A stretch of DNA of 64,000 bases from CBFHMJ01 sp965656875 (GCA_965656875.1 CBFHMJ010000010.1:186001-250000), one strand, 5' to 3'; positions 9,701 through 19,649 are shown, counted from the stretch's first letter. A program made the numbers and translations. The notes: generated by a model not told the origin, from the letters alone.

Positions 9701-10456
9701 TAAATCAGACTGCTGCAATAATTCGGGAATATCATCCGTTAGCCAGGATGATTTAATCGCCTTCACCAGGGTTTCATAACGATCAGCCATGTTATCAATA
9801 TCAGAGAGCGTTAATGCTGGTTGCACTTCGGCAAAGTCTCGGTGAAGGATCGGTAAGATATCGCGTAGCAATGCTTCAGGGTGATTCCAGCGATTTAACA
9901 CAACATCCAGGATAGCGGGTTTTAAATCAAAGGTGTGCTGACGCCAGACATCATTCACCGCCTGACTGACCAACTCTGATTCATCCAGAATGAATGTTTC
10001 GGTAAACATGCTGCCACTTTCAAAAGCATGTTGCTGCAACATTCGATGGCAGAAACCGTGAATGGTAAAAATTGCGGCTTCATCCAGTGATTTAATAGCA
10101 GCATCTAATTGATGCCATGCCGCTTTGATATCCGAAACCCGAGTCAGTAAGGTTTTTAGAACAGGATCGCCTTCATTAATATCAGTGCCCTGCTCTTGTG
10201 CGATCAGCAAACAATGTCGCATTTCCTGTAACCGGCTGCGTACACGCTCCCTGATTTCTTCCGTTGCGGCCTCGGTGAATGTAACCACCAGCAATTGATC
10301 AACCGACTTTCCACTTAAGGTTGTCGTTTCATCATATAAACCCAGCAACAATCGCAGATAAAGCGTAGTGATTGTGTACGTTTTACCGGTTCCCGCACTG
10401 GCCTCAATTAAATTAACACCAGCGAGAGGCATGGTTGACGGATTCAGTGCCTGCAT
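6728..10456 (-). CDS. recB: Exodeoxyribonuclease V subunit beta (RecB helicase-nuclease)
   Basis: This is the 3'-5' helicase and the only nuclease of RecBCD. It is 1242 aa, slightly longer than the E. coli protein. Walker A is EASAGTGKTYTI at residues 14-25. The Walker B ALIDEFQDTDPLQ, the GDPKQAIYGFRGAD motif and MHASKGLEYP of UvrD-like helicases follow. The C-terminal nuclease motif VIDYKSNHLG, with the catalytic Asp and Lys, is present. The gene overlaps recC and recD by one base each. No pitrilysin gene separates recC and recB, unlike E. coli. Confidence 0.98.
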   Translation of the reverse strand: MQALNPSTMPLAGVNLIEASAGTGKTYTITTLYLRLLLGLYDETTTLSGKSVDQLLVVTFTEAATEEIRERVRSRLQEMRHCLLIAQEQGTDINEGDPVLKTLLTRVSDIKAAWHQLDAAIKSLDEAAIFTIHGFCHRMLQQHAFESGSMFTETFILDESELVSQAVNDVWRQHTFDLKPAILDVVLNRWNHPEALLRDILPILHRDFAEVQPALTLSDIDNMADRYETLVKAIKSSWLTDDIPELLQQSDLSTARKPGKAAYIDAMTEFAQSDQLFFKDLGLWTTDSISKPGNLKGKKVAPVHSIFNLFDQAVPLSLDYEGSIFAWFKAMARREVKERLAIAKQKQAKLSPDDLLTRLAHALRQDETGALRKAIATQYPVALIDEFQDTDPLQYQIFSTIYQMGSEKLDTTEDIIESDGNRYPPDESNPLLIMIGDPKQAIYGFRGADIFTYIDAKTRVSDGGKYTLDTNWRSNSRLISVVNHIFQRHPSPFIFDQQIPFIDVRSAGKNDNAALTLNGSQTSVMHVWHLTQDNEVPFTRQAAMPHLAEATANEISMLLEKGRNRQAMLGKEPVKAGDLAILVRDRHEASVIRESLTRAGVASVYLSRDSIFNTDIARDLFTLLEGIYLDLDEKALKAVLLTLFFDFSVNEIWSLSEQEEQWQQQLEVFQQLRQVLLAKGVLALIQHMLQTRSLAALWKKRGLDHARLLTDLRHLGEILQAKSLELDGFHRLLGWFGKQLAEQSNGDKTQTLRLETDDNLVQIVTMHASKGLEYPIVFLPFVCGVRPAKEGIYHQGKALYLDLLNQPEGLEIAEQERLAEDLRLLYVALTRAVHRLYLGLFDLRIGNAKKSLLLDTAIGYLLATDTASKDSDRGLPDLLSAWYSSSDPELMTIEPINADESVNSAVQPEHDNAESVSSIHPMAEDLPELIDPPAFTATIQKDWRVTSYSALSQGAEGMLHKTGFDDEGDDQLVDVPDVLPEDRFGFPKGAQAGSCLHEILENISFDADEETIAEQAAQALLKYGLDEKWLAVVTGWMADVLNTPMTLSSASTEQQGHHFHLAEIRDDRRLVEMEFYLPLSRLESIQLNRIINRYHPFKSGYRFNEIQGMLKGFIDLIVEHQGVFYVIDYKSNHLGFEYGCYNEEGLTKSMTEHHYHLQYILYTLALHRYLKSVLPNYDYQQHIGGCLYLFLRGMSVDSADTGVFFNRPEQALIEALDDLFAGREPADAQPDATSQLNLFGEE

Positions 10457-13400
10457 TATTTCTCCTCCGTCATATTATTCAACATGGGCTCAAAAACTGT
10501 TACAGCTAATTGTTGGAACGGCTCTTCAACCGCGGCTAGATCAGTAAAATGACGGCTAATGTACAAATCGTCACCTTCTCCCGGAAATCCACGAAAGGCA
10601 TCGGGCAAGAATGCTGATAATGCTTTTTTCATATCTTGCTTTTCCGCCCATGCAAACGACGAACGGATGAAAAATGGCACGGGCTGAGTCAACCCTTGTT
10701 GATAGATCGTTAGCAATACACCTAACAGTTGTTTTGCATCATCCTGAGCCAGTGAATTAAATATGACGGTTTTATCAATACCGACAATCACGGTTTCAGT
10801 TGCTTGCTTCTCCAGGTGTTGCAGTGTTTCACCTCCCATTGCACACCAACATACATGTTCGATCCAGGGCATAAGCAAATCTGCTGGTTTCACCTTCGCA
10901 GGCCTGAAAAACAATTGACCAAATGAGGTTCTGTGATGCAACCAGCCCTGAACGGTAATCGCCTGCTTATTAACATCCACCTGTACATTCACCTCCTGTG
11001 GGTCTGTAGCCTGATTCGTCCAACGAGACAAACGCGCTATAAAATCACGAGCTTCAGTGTCCATTTTTTCAAATGCTAATCGACCGGGTTGTCCATGTGG
11101 CAATAAGCCTTTTGCATCCAGCATCTGCCGTAATTCATGCTGATGTAGTTGAGGGTTATCCTGAATTAAATCAACCAGCTCTGTCGCGATCTGTAGTTTT
11201 TCGAGACCCAGACTGGTGAAACTCTCATCATCCTGCTCTGGTTCCAAAGGTAACGACATACGGGTTTGCAACGTTTGCTGATAAAAATAACGCACTGGAT
11301 GACGGAAAAATCGCACCAGATCGACCAGTTCAACAACATCTGAAACCTCAACGACTATCGGATCTGTCGTCTGTTCCTGAGAGGCTTGTTCTGTAATAGA
11401 CAGATAAGTCAACCAGTGAGACTGCCAGGTCATTACAGGGGATTCAACTTGATAGTAAGCTGGATTGAATGGCTGAAGTGGGTGCTCAACGGCAATAGCA
11501 GACAAAATGTCAGTGCGGTCCTCGAACATAAAAGCCTGTTCGCAGTATTCCAGCAATTCGCTAACGACGATAGAAGGGTTTTTCACCGAATTATCCTGCA
11601 TCGAGCGTCCGGTATAACTTAAATATAAATGCTGCCGGGCCGCCAGCATTGCTTCCAGAAACAGGTATCGATCATCCAGTCGTCTTGAACGATCACCTTT
11701 TCTTGGCAATGATTTTGCCATCAGATCAAATCCGGTTGGGGCTATAAAACGTGGATAATCAGCATCATTCATTCCTGGAATACAAATTACCTTAAACGGA
11801 ATACTCCGCATTGGCATCAAGGTACAAATATTGACTTTACCAGCGAGGAATCGTTGACCTACCCCTTTTTGCTGCAAACTTTGCTGAACCAGATAAATGA
11901 ACACTTGCTGGTTCACTTGTCCGGTCATATTTTCTCGTTGTTGCTGCCCTTCAATGGCAGTCAACATATCGCGCAGCTGCTGTAATGCCCACGCTTCGTC
12001 ATCTTCCGCCTGATACATTTCTTCGACCAGCAATAAACTATGCCGCACTTTGTCGTGTAACGTAGCTTCCTCTGCCAACACGTCTCGCCAATGTATCAAG
12101 CGATGAACAAAATGGATTAACTTGCCACAGACTTCAGCGGCCTGACCTTCAATCCCCTCAAACGCTAAACTTTGGTCATATAAAGTATCTTCATCGCCCA
12201 GACTGTAACCGGTTAAAAAGCGTTTTAAGCCAAAGGACCAGGTATTCAAATCAACTGAAGGTAATGAAAAGGATGCTTTATGATCACCGCTAATTCCCCA
12301 ACGAATACCAACCTGATTCAACCATAAAGAAATTTGCTCTATATCTGCTTCTGACAAACCCAGTGCGCGATGGATCGCCGGAACATCCATTAAAGAAACG
12401 ATATCAGTTGCGGTAAAACGACTTTCTGTGAGTGAAATAAGTGCAATAAAGCTGTTTAATATCGGACTTTCCTGAGCAATACCGTGGTCAGCGATACCAT
12501 AAGGAATGTATTTTTCGCCATCAGCACTGTTAAAGACTGCATCAATGTAAGGCGTGTAATCGGCAACATTAGGCAACATAACGACGACATCCCTTGGCGT
12601 CAGTTGGTCATCCTGTGCAAAGAGCGTCAGTAAGTAATCATGAAGAACTTCGATTTCTCGCAACGGACTATGGCAAACAGCAACATGTAACGAGTTGTCA
12701 TCAGCTCGTATTACTCGCTTACCTTGATCCGTTAATTGCGTCAATGGTGATAATGGTTCGGTCTGACCGCGAAATTCAAGATTCAGAATGTCCTGCTGAA
12801 TGGCCGCCAGTATTGTGGTATCAGGTTGCTCTATAAACGCATCGGAGAAATTACCCTCTAAATCCAGCAACTGATCCAGATAATCACGCCCCAGTTTACC
12901 GAAGGAAGAAAGCAACGGATTGCCGACAACCTGATAACCGTCCTCGTCGCACACTCGACTTCTGTCGCCTTTTAATCGTGCACGGTATTTAGCCAGCTGC
13001 TTCTCATCAATCACATCTCCCCAATAATGCATACACGGATTGAATTGCAGGATAACGACATCAATTTTGCCCGCCAGACGTTGCAAAATATCAAGTTGCT
13101 GTGCTGGCATCGCAGAAATACCAAACACAAAGATACGTTCAGGTAAATCGGGTATATGGTCAGTTTGCTCAAGCCTGTTTAACAATCGTTCGTGCAAACT
13201 CGCTCGATGAAAGGGTGACTGATTCAAAGACCTTGTTTTTTCTACTAAGGCTCGCCATAACACAGGCTGCCATTCCTGCCCGTCCAACACTAATCCTTCA
13301 GCCAGATCTTCGTCTTCTTCCCAGCTTTTTATCCAGTCTGGTCGATACATTAAGTACTGATCGTATACATCAGCAATTTTTTCACTGAGTTGGTAACGCT

Positions 13401-13764
13401 TTATGTCGGTTTCATCACCGTCAAGGTAGCTGTTAATCGCATCGAATCTGGTGTCACTTTTATATTCACTCAGCAAGTTGAAAATTTTCCACGTCATATC
13501 TTGCTTGTCGAAATAGGAACGTTCCGGTATTCCTTCTATCAGACGTTGATACAACTGCCAGATGAAACTCGACGGTAACGGAAAATCAATATTGGCGCTG
13601 ATCCCGACCTGTTCAGCGATATAAAGCTTTAACCACTGGGACATACCCGGGCTTTGAACAAGGACGACATTCTTCACAAAAGGATGAGCTGGCTTTTGCG
13701 TTAATAAGCCAACAAGGCTACTGGCCAGGTTTTCAACGTGATTTGATTGATGGATATGCAACAT
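10456..13764 (-). CDS. recC: Exodeoxyribonuclease V subunit gamma (RecC)
   Basis: RecC holds the complex together, splits the strands and recognises Chi. It is about 1102 aa. The N-terminal segments VQSPGMSQWLKL and ISANIDFPLPSSFIW are strong RecC signatures, and helicase-like remnants such as MRSIPFKVICIPGMND occur in the middle. I prefer the ATG at 13764 over a TTG two codons upstream because it gives the usual N-terminus MLHIHQSN and has AGG at suitable spacing. It is the first gene of the recCBD operon. Confidence 0.96.
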   Translation of the reverse strand: MLHIHQSNHVENLASSLVGLLTQKPAHPFVKNVVLVQSPGMSQWLKLYIAEQVGISANIDFPLPSSFIWQLYQRLIEGIPERSYFDKQDMTWKIFNLLSEYKSDTRFDAINSYLDGDETDIKRYQLSEKIADVYDQYLMYRPDWIKSWEEDEDLAEGLVLDGQEWQPVLWRALVEKTRSLNQSPFHRASLHERLLNRLEQTDHIPDLPERIFVFGISAMPAQQLDILQRLAGKIDVVILQFNPCMHYWGDVIDEKQLAKYRARLKGDRSRVCDEDGYQVVGNPLLSSFGKLGRDYLDQLLDLEGNFSDAFIEQPDTTILAAIQQDILNLEFRGQTEPLSPLTQLTDQGKRVIRADDNSLHVAVCHSPLREIEVLHDYLLTLFAQDDQLTPRDVVVMLPNVADYTPYIDAVFNSADGEKYIPYGIADHGIAQESPILNSFIALISLTESRFTATDIVSLMDVPAIHRALGLSEADIEQISLWLNQVGIRWGISGDHKASFSLPSVDLNTWSFGLKRFLTGYSLGDEDTLYDQSLAFEGIEGQAAEVCGKLIHFVHRLIHWRDVLAEEATLHDKVRHSLLLVEEMYQAEDDEAWALQQLRDMLTAIEGQQQRENMTGQVNQQVFIYLVQQSLQQKGVGQRFLAGKVNICTLMPMRSIPFKVICIPGMNDADYPRFIAPTGFDLMAKSLPRKGDRSRRLDDRYLFLEAMLAARQHLYLSYTGRSMQDNSVKNPSIVVSELLEYCEQAFMFEDRTDILSAIAVEHPLQPFNPAYYQVESPVMTWQSHWLTYLSITEQASQEQTTDPIVVEVSDVVELVDLVRFFRHPVRYFYQQTLQTRMSLPLEPEQDDESFTSLGLEKLQIATELVDLIQDNPQLHQHELRQMLDAKGLLPHGQPGRLAFEKMDTEARDFIARLSRWTNQATDPQEVNVQVDVNKQAITVQGWLHHRTSFGQLFFRPAKVKPADLLMPWIEHVCWCAMGGETLQHLEKQATETVIVGIDKTVIFNSLAQDDAKQLLGVLLTIYQQGLTQPVPFFIRSSFAWAEKQDMKKALSAFLPDAFRGFPGEGDDLYISRHFTDLAAVEEPFQQLAVTVFEPMLNNMTEEK

Positions 13765-14391
13765 AAACAAGCGCCTGAACGGACGATTCTCGGGAATTTT
13801 TTCTCAGTAGCCGCACATGGTACGGCAAAACCTAAAGTCCGATAAGCATCAGCTTAATAAAAATCTGATTCACAACAGGACTGTTTGATAAATAGCCATA
13901 ATTATTCAGCAATAACCGTTGAGAACGAAGGGTCTCACACAACAACAGACAATTAGGCAGGCCATAAATGACGGAAACCTGATATAACAAGATTGCAGCA
14001 TTTTCAGTTCTGCTGAAGTTCCCCTTTCACAGCAGAGTCTGTAAAAAGTCTTTAATTTTATGAAACTTAGTTTCCTCATTCTGACGTTCATTAATTCATA
14101 GCAACATTAAAATCATACTTTTTAATTAATCAGCGTCCTAAAACCTCAAATGACATCAAAATCCCGGAATAAACGACAGGCTATCATGTTCAAATCCAGT
14201 AAAAATGTTTGTCCTTGAAACATAAAACGTTGTACCATTTTGAGGTATTTCAAAATGTAGCGGCATCAATGAATTAGCCGCTTTCAGACGGCTACAAAAA
14301 ATTAACTTAACCGGTATGAGAAGTGCTAACACACCACGGCCATTTTAATTAACATATAAATTAACATGGCGTATTTGAATTTTCTTTATTT
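13765..14391. other. Intergenic region between recC and the chemoreceptor
   Basis: Roughly 630 bases of divergent AT-rich DNA. It must contain the recC promoter. The only structure seen is an 8-bp inverted repeat at 14236-14257, CATTTTGA with a 6-nt spacer and TCAAAATG. A 61-codon frame on the minus strand lacks any support. Confidence 0.5.
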
Positions 14392-14420
14392 AACATGATG
14401 TTATATACGATCATCATGTT
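14392..14420 (+). promoter_or_regulatory. 29-bp palindrome upstream of the chemoreceptor gene
   Basis: AACATGATG, an 11-nt spacer and CATCATGTT form a perfect 9-bp inverted repeat. The second arm begins a partial direct repeat (ATGTTATATA then CGA or TCGA at 14398 and 14416). It looks like a regulator binding site or promoter element about 110 bases before the start. The regulator is unknown. Confidence 0.4.
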
Positions 14421-14531
14421 ATATATCGAATAATGATGCTAAAAGGTAAACATTATGTTGTTTTTTGGCTTCTTGTCGGTATATTAAGGACTAATCTGCT
14501 CGTACCTCTACCAGACAATTTGAGGAAAGCC

Positions 14532-16175
14532 ATGTCACCACATAACCCACTTTTAGTATTGTTGCAAAGAATTTCCATTGGTCTTCGACTGACAATCAGC
14601 TTTCTGGTGATTTTTATCCTGATAGTAATTGTCGGTGCTGTTGGTGTTTCAAGTTCTAATGAAATGTCTGATCTCACCCAGAAACTCTACCGTCATCCAT
14701 TCGCTGTAAGTACATCGATGCTTAAAATAAACGCGAATATCGTAAAAATTCATCGCTCAATGAAAGATGTGGCTCTCGCTAAAAATGATATCCAGATGCA
14801 ACAAGCCATTATTCGGGTTGATCAGTTTGAGCAAGAAGTTCTGAATGATTTTAAAATGGTTGAAGAGCGATTTTTAGGTGATAAATCCCGCGTTTATCAG
14901 GCCAAACAGTTATTCATTGACTGGAAGATGATTCGAGACGAAGTAATCGAATTAATGCGAAATAATGAACGGGATGCAGCGGCCGCTATTACAAAAGGTA
15001 AAGGTGCCGATCACGTCGCAAAAATAGAAAAAGCGACCGACTACCTGATTAATTTCGCCTTCAATAAAGCAAAAGAATTTATAGGCAATGCAGACGCCGC
15101 CTCTTCATCAGTTATTTTCCTCTCCGCCACCACCATGATTATCGCTGCGGTGATGGCAATTGTGCTTGGTTATATTCTCACCCGCAGTATCACTATTCCC
15201 CTTCATGATGCGCTTGAGGTAGCGGAAACCATCGCAAACGGCAAACTGAACAGTAACTTTGATACCAGTGCTACTGACGAAGTGGGTGAATTAATGGTTT
15301 CGTTGCAACACATGAATGGTGCGCTACGAAAACTGGTAAAAGAAGTCGTGAATTCTTCCACCGAAGTAACCGACTCCGTTCATCAATTACGAGATATGGC
15401 TGACGAAACCATGAAAGAAGCAAAACGTCAGCAAACCGAGACTACACAAGCGGCGGCTTCCGTGAATGAAATGTCCGCCACCTTCCTTGAAGTATCAGGC
15501 AACACAGTTGAAGCCGCAGACGCAGCCAGTGAAGCAGCAAACCACTCTAAAAATGGCACCGGCGTCGTAGAAAAAGTTATCAACCAGATAAACCTGTTAA
15601 ACAACGAAATAGAAACTGCTTCGGACGTAATAACTCGTCTTGAAGCGAATAATGTCAACGTTTCCTCGGTCCTTGGTGTCATTCAGGGTATTGCTGAACA
15701 AACCAACCTGTTAGCACTTAATGCAGCCATTGAAGCAGCCCGCGCCGGTGAGCAAGGTCGAGGCTTTGCTGTAGTAGCAGATGAAGTAAGAACTTTGGCA
15801 CAACGGACACAAGAATCAACACAACAGATTCATGACATGTTGCAACAGCTTTCAGAAGATACAAAAGAAGCTGTACAGGCGATGACTCGCAGCCAACAGC
15901 AAGCATCCGAAAGTGTTAAACAAGCCCACCTGGCCGGTGATTCACTCAATGATATTGCCAATGCCGTAACAACGATCAGCAATATGAATATTCAAATTGC
16001 CAGTGCAACAGAACAACAATCTGTTGCGACACAGGAAATGGACAGAAACATGGTCAACATCAACAAGGTTGCTGACCTGAATGCTGAAAACGCACAACGC
16101 TTGATAGACACCAGTCATCAGATTGACCTGGCATCAGACAATCTGACTCGACTGATAAAACGATTTGAAACATAA
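14532..16175 (+). CDS. Methyl-accepting chemotaxis protein
   Basis: This is a membrane chemoreceptor that signals to CheA/CheW. The order is TM1 (about residues 15-37), a helical periplasmic sensor resembling the four-helix-bundle MCP type, TM2 (about 195-217), a HAMP domain, then the long cytoplasmic signalling hairpin. The hairpin tip QTNLLALNAAIEAARAGE and the GRGFAVVADEVR segment are canonical. I chose the ATG at 14532 because GAGGAA lies six bases upstream. The reading frame extends 33 codons further up without a ribosome site. No che genes are nearby. The ligand is unknown. Confidence 0.93.
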   Translation: MSPHNPLLVLLQRISIGLRLTISFLVIFILIVIVGAVGVSSSNEMSDLTQKLYRHPFAVSTSMLKINANIVKIHRSMKDVALAKNDIQMQQAIIRVDQFEQEVLNDFKMVEERFLGDKSRVYQAKQLFIDWKMIRDEVIELMRNNERDAAAAITKGKGADHVAKIEKATDYLINFAFNKAKEFIGNADAASSSVIFLSATTMIIAAVMAIVLGYILTRSITIPLHDALEVAETIANGKLNSNFDTSATDEVGELMVSLQHMNGALRKLVKEVVNSSTEVTDSVHQLRDMADETMKEAKRQQTETTQAAASVNEMSATFLEVSGNTVEAADAASEAANHSKNGTGVVEKVINQINLLNNEIETASDVITRLEANNVNVSSVLGVIQGIAEQTNLLALNAAIEAARAGEQGRGFAVVADEVRTLAQRTQESTQQIHDMLQQLSEDTKEAVQAMTRSQQQASESVKQAHLAGDSLNDIANAVTTISNMNIQIASATEQQSVATQEMDRNMVNINKVADLNAENAQRLIDTSHQIDLASDNLTRLIKRFET

Positions 16176-16205
16176 CAAGCTCTTTGCCTGAGCAACGCAT
16201 CAATT

Positions 16206-16243
16206 AAAACGCTCATATGCTTGCATATGGGCGTTGTTTTGTT
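16206..16243 (+). terminator. Terminator of the chemoreceptor gene
   Basis: A 12-bp stem with one G-T pair (AACGCTCATATG, loop CTTG, CATATGGGCGTT) is followed by GTTTTGTT. It lies 30 bases past the stop codon. Confidence 0.75.
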
Positions 16244-16319
16244 GAGTTACGTGCGCTACGTCCGTTGTTCAGTTGAGCCGACAAAAACCGGTAACACCTA
16301 TCTTTTTATATGGAATTAG

Positions 16320-17636
16320 ATGAACATGAAGATTAATAAAATTACTAAATTTTTAGTACCAGCCCTCGCAGTGTCTTCGCTAACACCTGGTTTCGCTTCT
16401 GCGGCCTTCTCTTCTGAAGATCTGGCTGATTCATTAACATTTGGTGGGTCTCTTAGATTACGCTACGAATCAAAAAACGACTTCAATCTTAAAGATAGCA
16501 GTCAGGATTATTACCTTACGCAACTTCGATTAAATGCCAACTGGAAACTTGATGACAATCACTCGTTTTTCATCGAAATGCAGGACGCGCAAGTTTATGG
16601 TGAAGAACGTAACGATTTCCCTTCCATCAATGACGATGCAACACCAAACGTTTTTGCGGACGATTTAGATTTCCATCGTGCATTTTATAAATATCAGGGC
16701 GATGGCTTTAGTGTAAAACTGGGCCGTCAGAAATTTAATCTGGGTGACAAACGACTGGTTGCTTCACTTGAATGGGTCAACACAGCTCGTGTACATGACG
16801 GTATTCGCATCACTCTGGGTGAAAATAGTAAACGAAAGATCGATCTTTTCGCCACGGCACTGGTTCCTGCATCACCACATAAATTTAACAGCCAGGCCGA
16901 TTCTGGTAATCGTTACTTTGATTCTGAATTTCACGGCGCCTACGTTACTGACAATGCATTATTAGATGACGCCACGCTACATTACTGGTGGTTCCTGAGA
17001 AATAATGATGATTTCGACGATGAAGTACACACATTCGGTCTACGATACATCAAAACAATTGATGAATGGACCTTTGATGCACAGGGCGGTATTCAAACAG
17101 GTGATTTCAACGACCAGGATCACGAAGCGTATTACACTCACATGGAAGTTTCTCGTAAATTCGGCATCTCAACAGTAACTGTTGGCTATAACTATGCGTC
17201 CGGGGACGATGATCCGAATGATGGTGATCACGAAACATTCGACAACCTCTATCCACTGAACCACGCTTATTACGGTTATATGGATTTGTTGTCGTTACAA
17301 AATACGCACAATGTTGAGTTCATCTACAAGCAGCCTGTTTTTAATAAATTTACCTTCCGTGCTGCATGGCACAGCGCCTGGTTAGCAGAAGAACAGGATG
17401 CCTGGTACAACGCAGGTTTAGCGCCAAATGCACCACGTTTGGCCGTTGCTCGTGAAGAAGGTGCTGATAAATATGTAGGTAGTGAAATCGACTTTACTCT
17501 TCAGGGAAAAGTCTGGGAAGACCGCATTAAAATCTGGACAGGTGTCAGCATGTTCATGCCTGGCGATTACGCCGAAGACACAGGCCATGATGACGAAGCC
17601 TATTTTGCCTTTTTACAAGCAACTTACATGTTCTGA
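16320..17636 (+). CDS. Outer-membrane porin of the alginate-export type
   Basis: A predicted beta-barrel of 438 aa in the outer membrane. A signal peptide (residues 1-29, cleavage after FASA) precedes a barrel of alternating strands ending in the C-terminal Phe of ATYMF. The motif LRLRYESKND and the segment VKLGRQKFNLGDKRLV resemble the alginate-export/AlgE-like porin family. The substrate cannot be read from the sequence, and no alginate genes are nearby. The gene appears to be monocistronic, with hairpins on both sides. Confidence 0.8.
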   Translation: MNMKINKITKFLVPALAVSSLTPGFASAAFSSEDLADSLTFGGSLRLRYESKNDFNLKDSSQDYYLTQLRLNANWKLDDNHSFFIEMQDAQVYGEERNDFPSINDDATPNVFADDLDFHRAFYKYQGDGFSVKLGRQKFNLGDKRLVASLEWVNTARVHDGIRITLGENSKRKIDLFATALVPASPHKFNSQADSGNRYFDSEFHGAYVTDNALLDDATLHYWWFLRNNDDFDDEVHTFGLRYIKTIDEWTFDAQGGIQTGDFNDQDHEAYYTHMEVSRKFGISTVTVGYNYASGDDDPNDGDHETFDNLYPLNHAYYGYMDLLSLQNTHNVEFIYKQPVFNKFTFRAAWHSAWLAEEQDAWYNAGLAPNAPRLAVAREEGADKYVGSEIDFTLQGKVWEDRIKIWTGVSMFMPGDYAEDTGHDDEAYFAFLQATYMF

Positions 17637-17972
17637 TCAACATGTGTTGAACGTGGTTTCTGTTCAAACGTTTCTGAACAATTCATGTGGCTACTCACCC
17701 GGGTAGTCACATTCTCTCCCCTACTCAGGCTCAAGAAATACACGCCTTCAATATCATTAAAAATTTTTATCCAATCCGCATTCTTTGCAGGTGTTTAAAT
17801 TAAATAATCAATCTTAAACTTAACAACATTGCTAAACGCCACCAGTTAGTTTCTAATACCACCAATCTTCCACTTTGGTTAATCGACCATGGTTTATCGG
17901 GGTTGTCTACTCGCCCTCCAGAAACCTTAGCGTTAACTTTAATCAATTGTATTTAAAAGAAAAATTATCACT
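17637..17972. other. Intergenic region between porin and xthA
   Basis: A hairpin at 17687-17710 (GTGGCTAC, 8-nt loop, GTAGTCAC, one wobble pair) 50 bases past the porin stop probably ends that transcript, although only a short pyrimidine tract follows. The rest presumably holds the xthA promoter. I see nothing else. Confidence 0.5.
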
Positions 17973-18782
17973 ATGAAAGTCATCTCATTTAATATCAATG
18001 GCATTCGTGCCCGCCTTCACCAGTTACAAGCAATTATCGATAAGCATCAACCTGATGTAATTGGCTTACAAGAAATCAAAGTACATGACGAAGCTTTCCC
18101 ACTGGCAGATGTTGAAGCAATGGGCTATCACGTTGAACATTTTGGACAAAAAGCACATTACGGAGTTGCGTTTTTAAGCAAAGAAAAACCGCTTTCCGTA
18201 CAAAAAGGATTTCCTGGTGATGATGAAGATGCACAGCGTCGGATGATTATCGGTCAATGGGAATTTTCAGGCCGCAAAGTCACAATAATGAATGGCTATT
18301 TTCCACAAGGTGAAAATCGCAGCCATGAGACAAAATTCCCGGCCAAAGAAAAGTTCTATGCTGACTTAATGGAATTGCTGAACACCAGTTACTCACCAGA
18401 AGACGATGTTATTGTCATGGGCGATCTGAATATTTCAGCGACGGATAACGATATTGGTATTGGTGAGCCAAACGCTAAACGCTGGTTGAAGACCGGAAAA
18501 TGTAGCTTCTTACCTGAAGAGCGAGAATGGTTAGGAAAAGTCTACGATTGGGGTTTAACAGACACATTCCGTACACAATACCCGGATGTTAATGATCGTT
18601 TTAGCTGGTTTGACTATCGCTCAAAAGGTTTTGACGATAATCGAGGACTGCGAATCGATCAGGTTATTGCCACGGATTCACTGGCAAATTGTTGTGTAAA
18701 CAACGAAATTGACTATGAAATTCGAGGTAGTGAAAAGCCGTCAGATCACGCTCCGGTCATTGCAGAATACAAGTTTGACTAA
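17973..18782 (+). CDS. xthA: Exodeoxyribonuclease III
   Basis: This is the AP endonuclease and 3'-5' exonuclease of base-excision repair. It is 269 aa, the usual length. The start MKVISFNINGIRAR, the metal-binding Glu in GLQEIKV, the GDLNIS motif and the C-terminal SDHAPV with the catalytic Asp-His pair are all present. The next gene starts immediately after its stop, so the two are probably co-transcribed. Confidence 0.96.
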   Translation: MKVISFNINGIRARLHQLQAIIDKHQPDVIGLQEIKVHDEAFPLADVEAMGYHVEHFGQKAHYGVAFLSKEKPLSVQKGFPGDDEDAQRRMIIGQWEFSGRKVTIMNGYFPQGENRSHETKFPAKEKFYADLMELLNTSYSPEDDVIVMGDLNISATDNDIGIGEPNAKRWLKTGKCSFLPEEREWLGKVYDWGLTDTFRTQYPDVNDRFSWFDYRSKGFDDNRGLRIDQVIATDSLANCCVNNEIDYEIRGSEKPSDHAPVIAEYKFD

Positions 18783-18783
18783 C

Positions 18784-19617
18784 GTGAACGAAACTATCTC
18801 CGATTACCGTTGCCCGTTATGTGCAGAGCCGCTAACGGTCAACGATCATACTGCTCGATGTGACAATAATCATAGCTTTGATCGCGCCAAAGAAGGCTAT
18901 TTCAATCTATTGCCTGTACACAAGAAGAATTCAAAGCTACCCGGTGATAATCCGGATATGGTTATGGCCCGCCGACGATTTCTGTCGTCAGGCTTTTACC
19001 AACCGTTACGCAATATGATTATCGAGCAGATCAAACAGCACACAGTTGCTCATGACATCTCGTTATCATACCTTATCGATATTGGCTGTGGCGAAGGTTA
19101 TTACACAGATGGCCTGCAACAAGCATTTGAATTGAACCACTGTCACGGTATTGATATTGCCAAAAAGGCCGTTAAAGTCGCAGCAAAGAAGTTTCCAGCG
19201 ATACATTTTGCTGTAGCTTCGAATGCCGATCTGCCATTTAGCGATCATACCTTCGATATTGCCGTTAAAATTTTTGCCCCCGCACCGGCTGATGAAGTCA
19301 AACGTGTATTGTCGCCCGGTGGGCTTTTGTTCAGTATTAATCCTGCTGAAGATCATTTAATTGAATTAAAGTCAGCCATTTATCGCACACCTAAGCGCCA
19401 TGAACAGGAAGTAAGTCCGGAAGGATTCTCACCGATTGCTATGACGCGAAAAACCTGGACGGTTGAGTTAACACAAACCGATCTACAGGATTTAATTCAA
19501 ATGACGCCATTTGCATGGAAGATTTCAGATGAAGCCCAGCAAGCACTGGATAAGGGCTTTAAAGATGGTGTTTTCTCAATGACGCTGGATTTTTGGATTG
19601 GTGTCTGGAAACGCTAA
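18784..19617 (+). CDS. rlmA: 23S rRNA (guanine-N1)-methyltransferase RlmA
   Basis: RlmA methylates a guanine of 23S rRNA helix 35 (G745 in E. coli) using S-adenosylmethionine. The N-terminal zinc site (CPLCAEPL, then C and H in ARCDNNHSF) and AKEGYFNLLPV are RlmA signatures. The SAM motif IDIGCGEGYYT is near residue 96. The reading frame extends back into xthA, but the N-terminus starts sensibly at the GTG at 18784. A TTG at 18775 is the alternative, and neither has a clear ribosome site. Translation may be coupled to xthA. Confidence 0.92.
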   Translation: MNETISDYRCPLCAEPLTVNDHTARCDNNHSFDRAKEGYFNLLPVHKKNSKLPGDNPDMVMARRRFLSSGFYQPLRNMIIEQIKQHTVAHDISLSYLIDIGCGEGYYTDGLQQAFELNHCHGIDIAKKAVKVAAKKFPAIHFAVASNADLPFSDHTFDIAVKIFAPAPADEVKRVLSPGGLLFSINPAEDHLIELKSAIYRTPKRHEQEVSPEGFSPIAMTRKTWTVELTQTDLQDLIQMTPFAWKISDEAQQALDKGFKDGVFSMTLDFWIGVWKR

Positions 19618-19649
19618 AAACTGTTTCCAGACATTGATGAAAAGAAATC

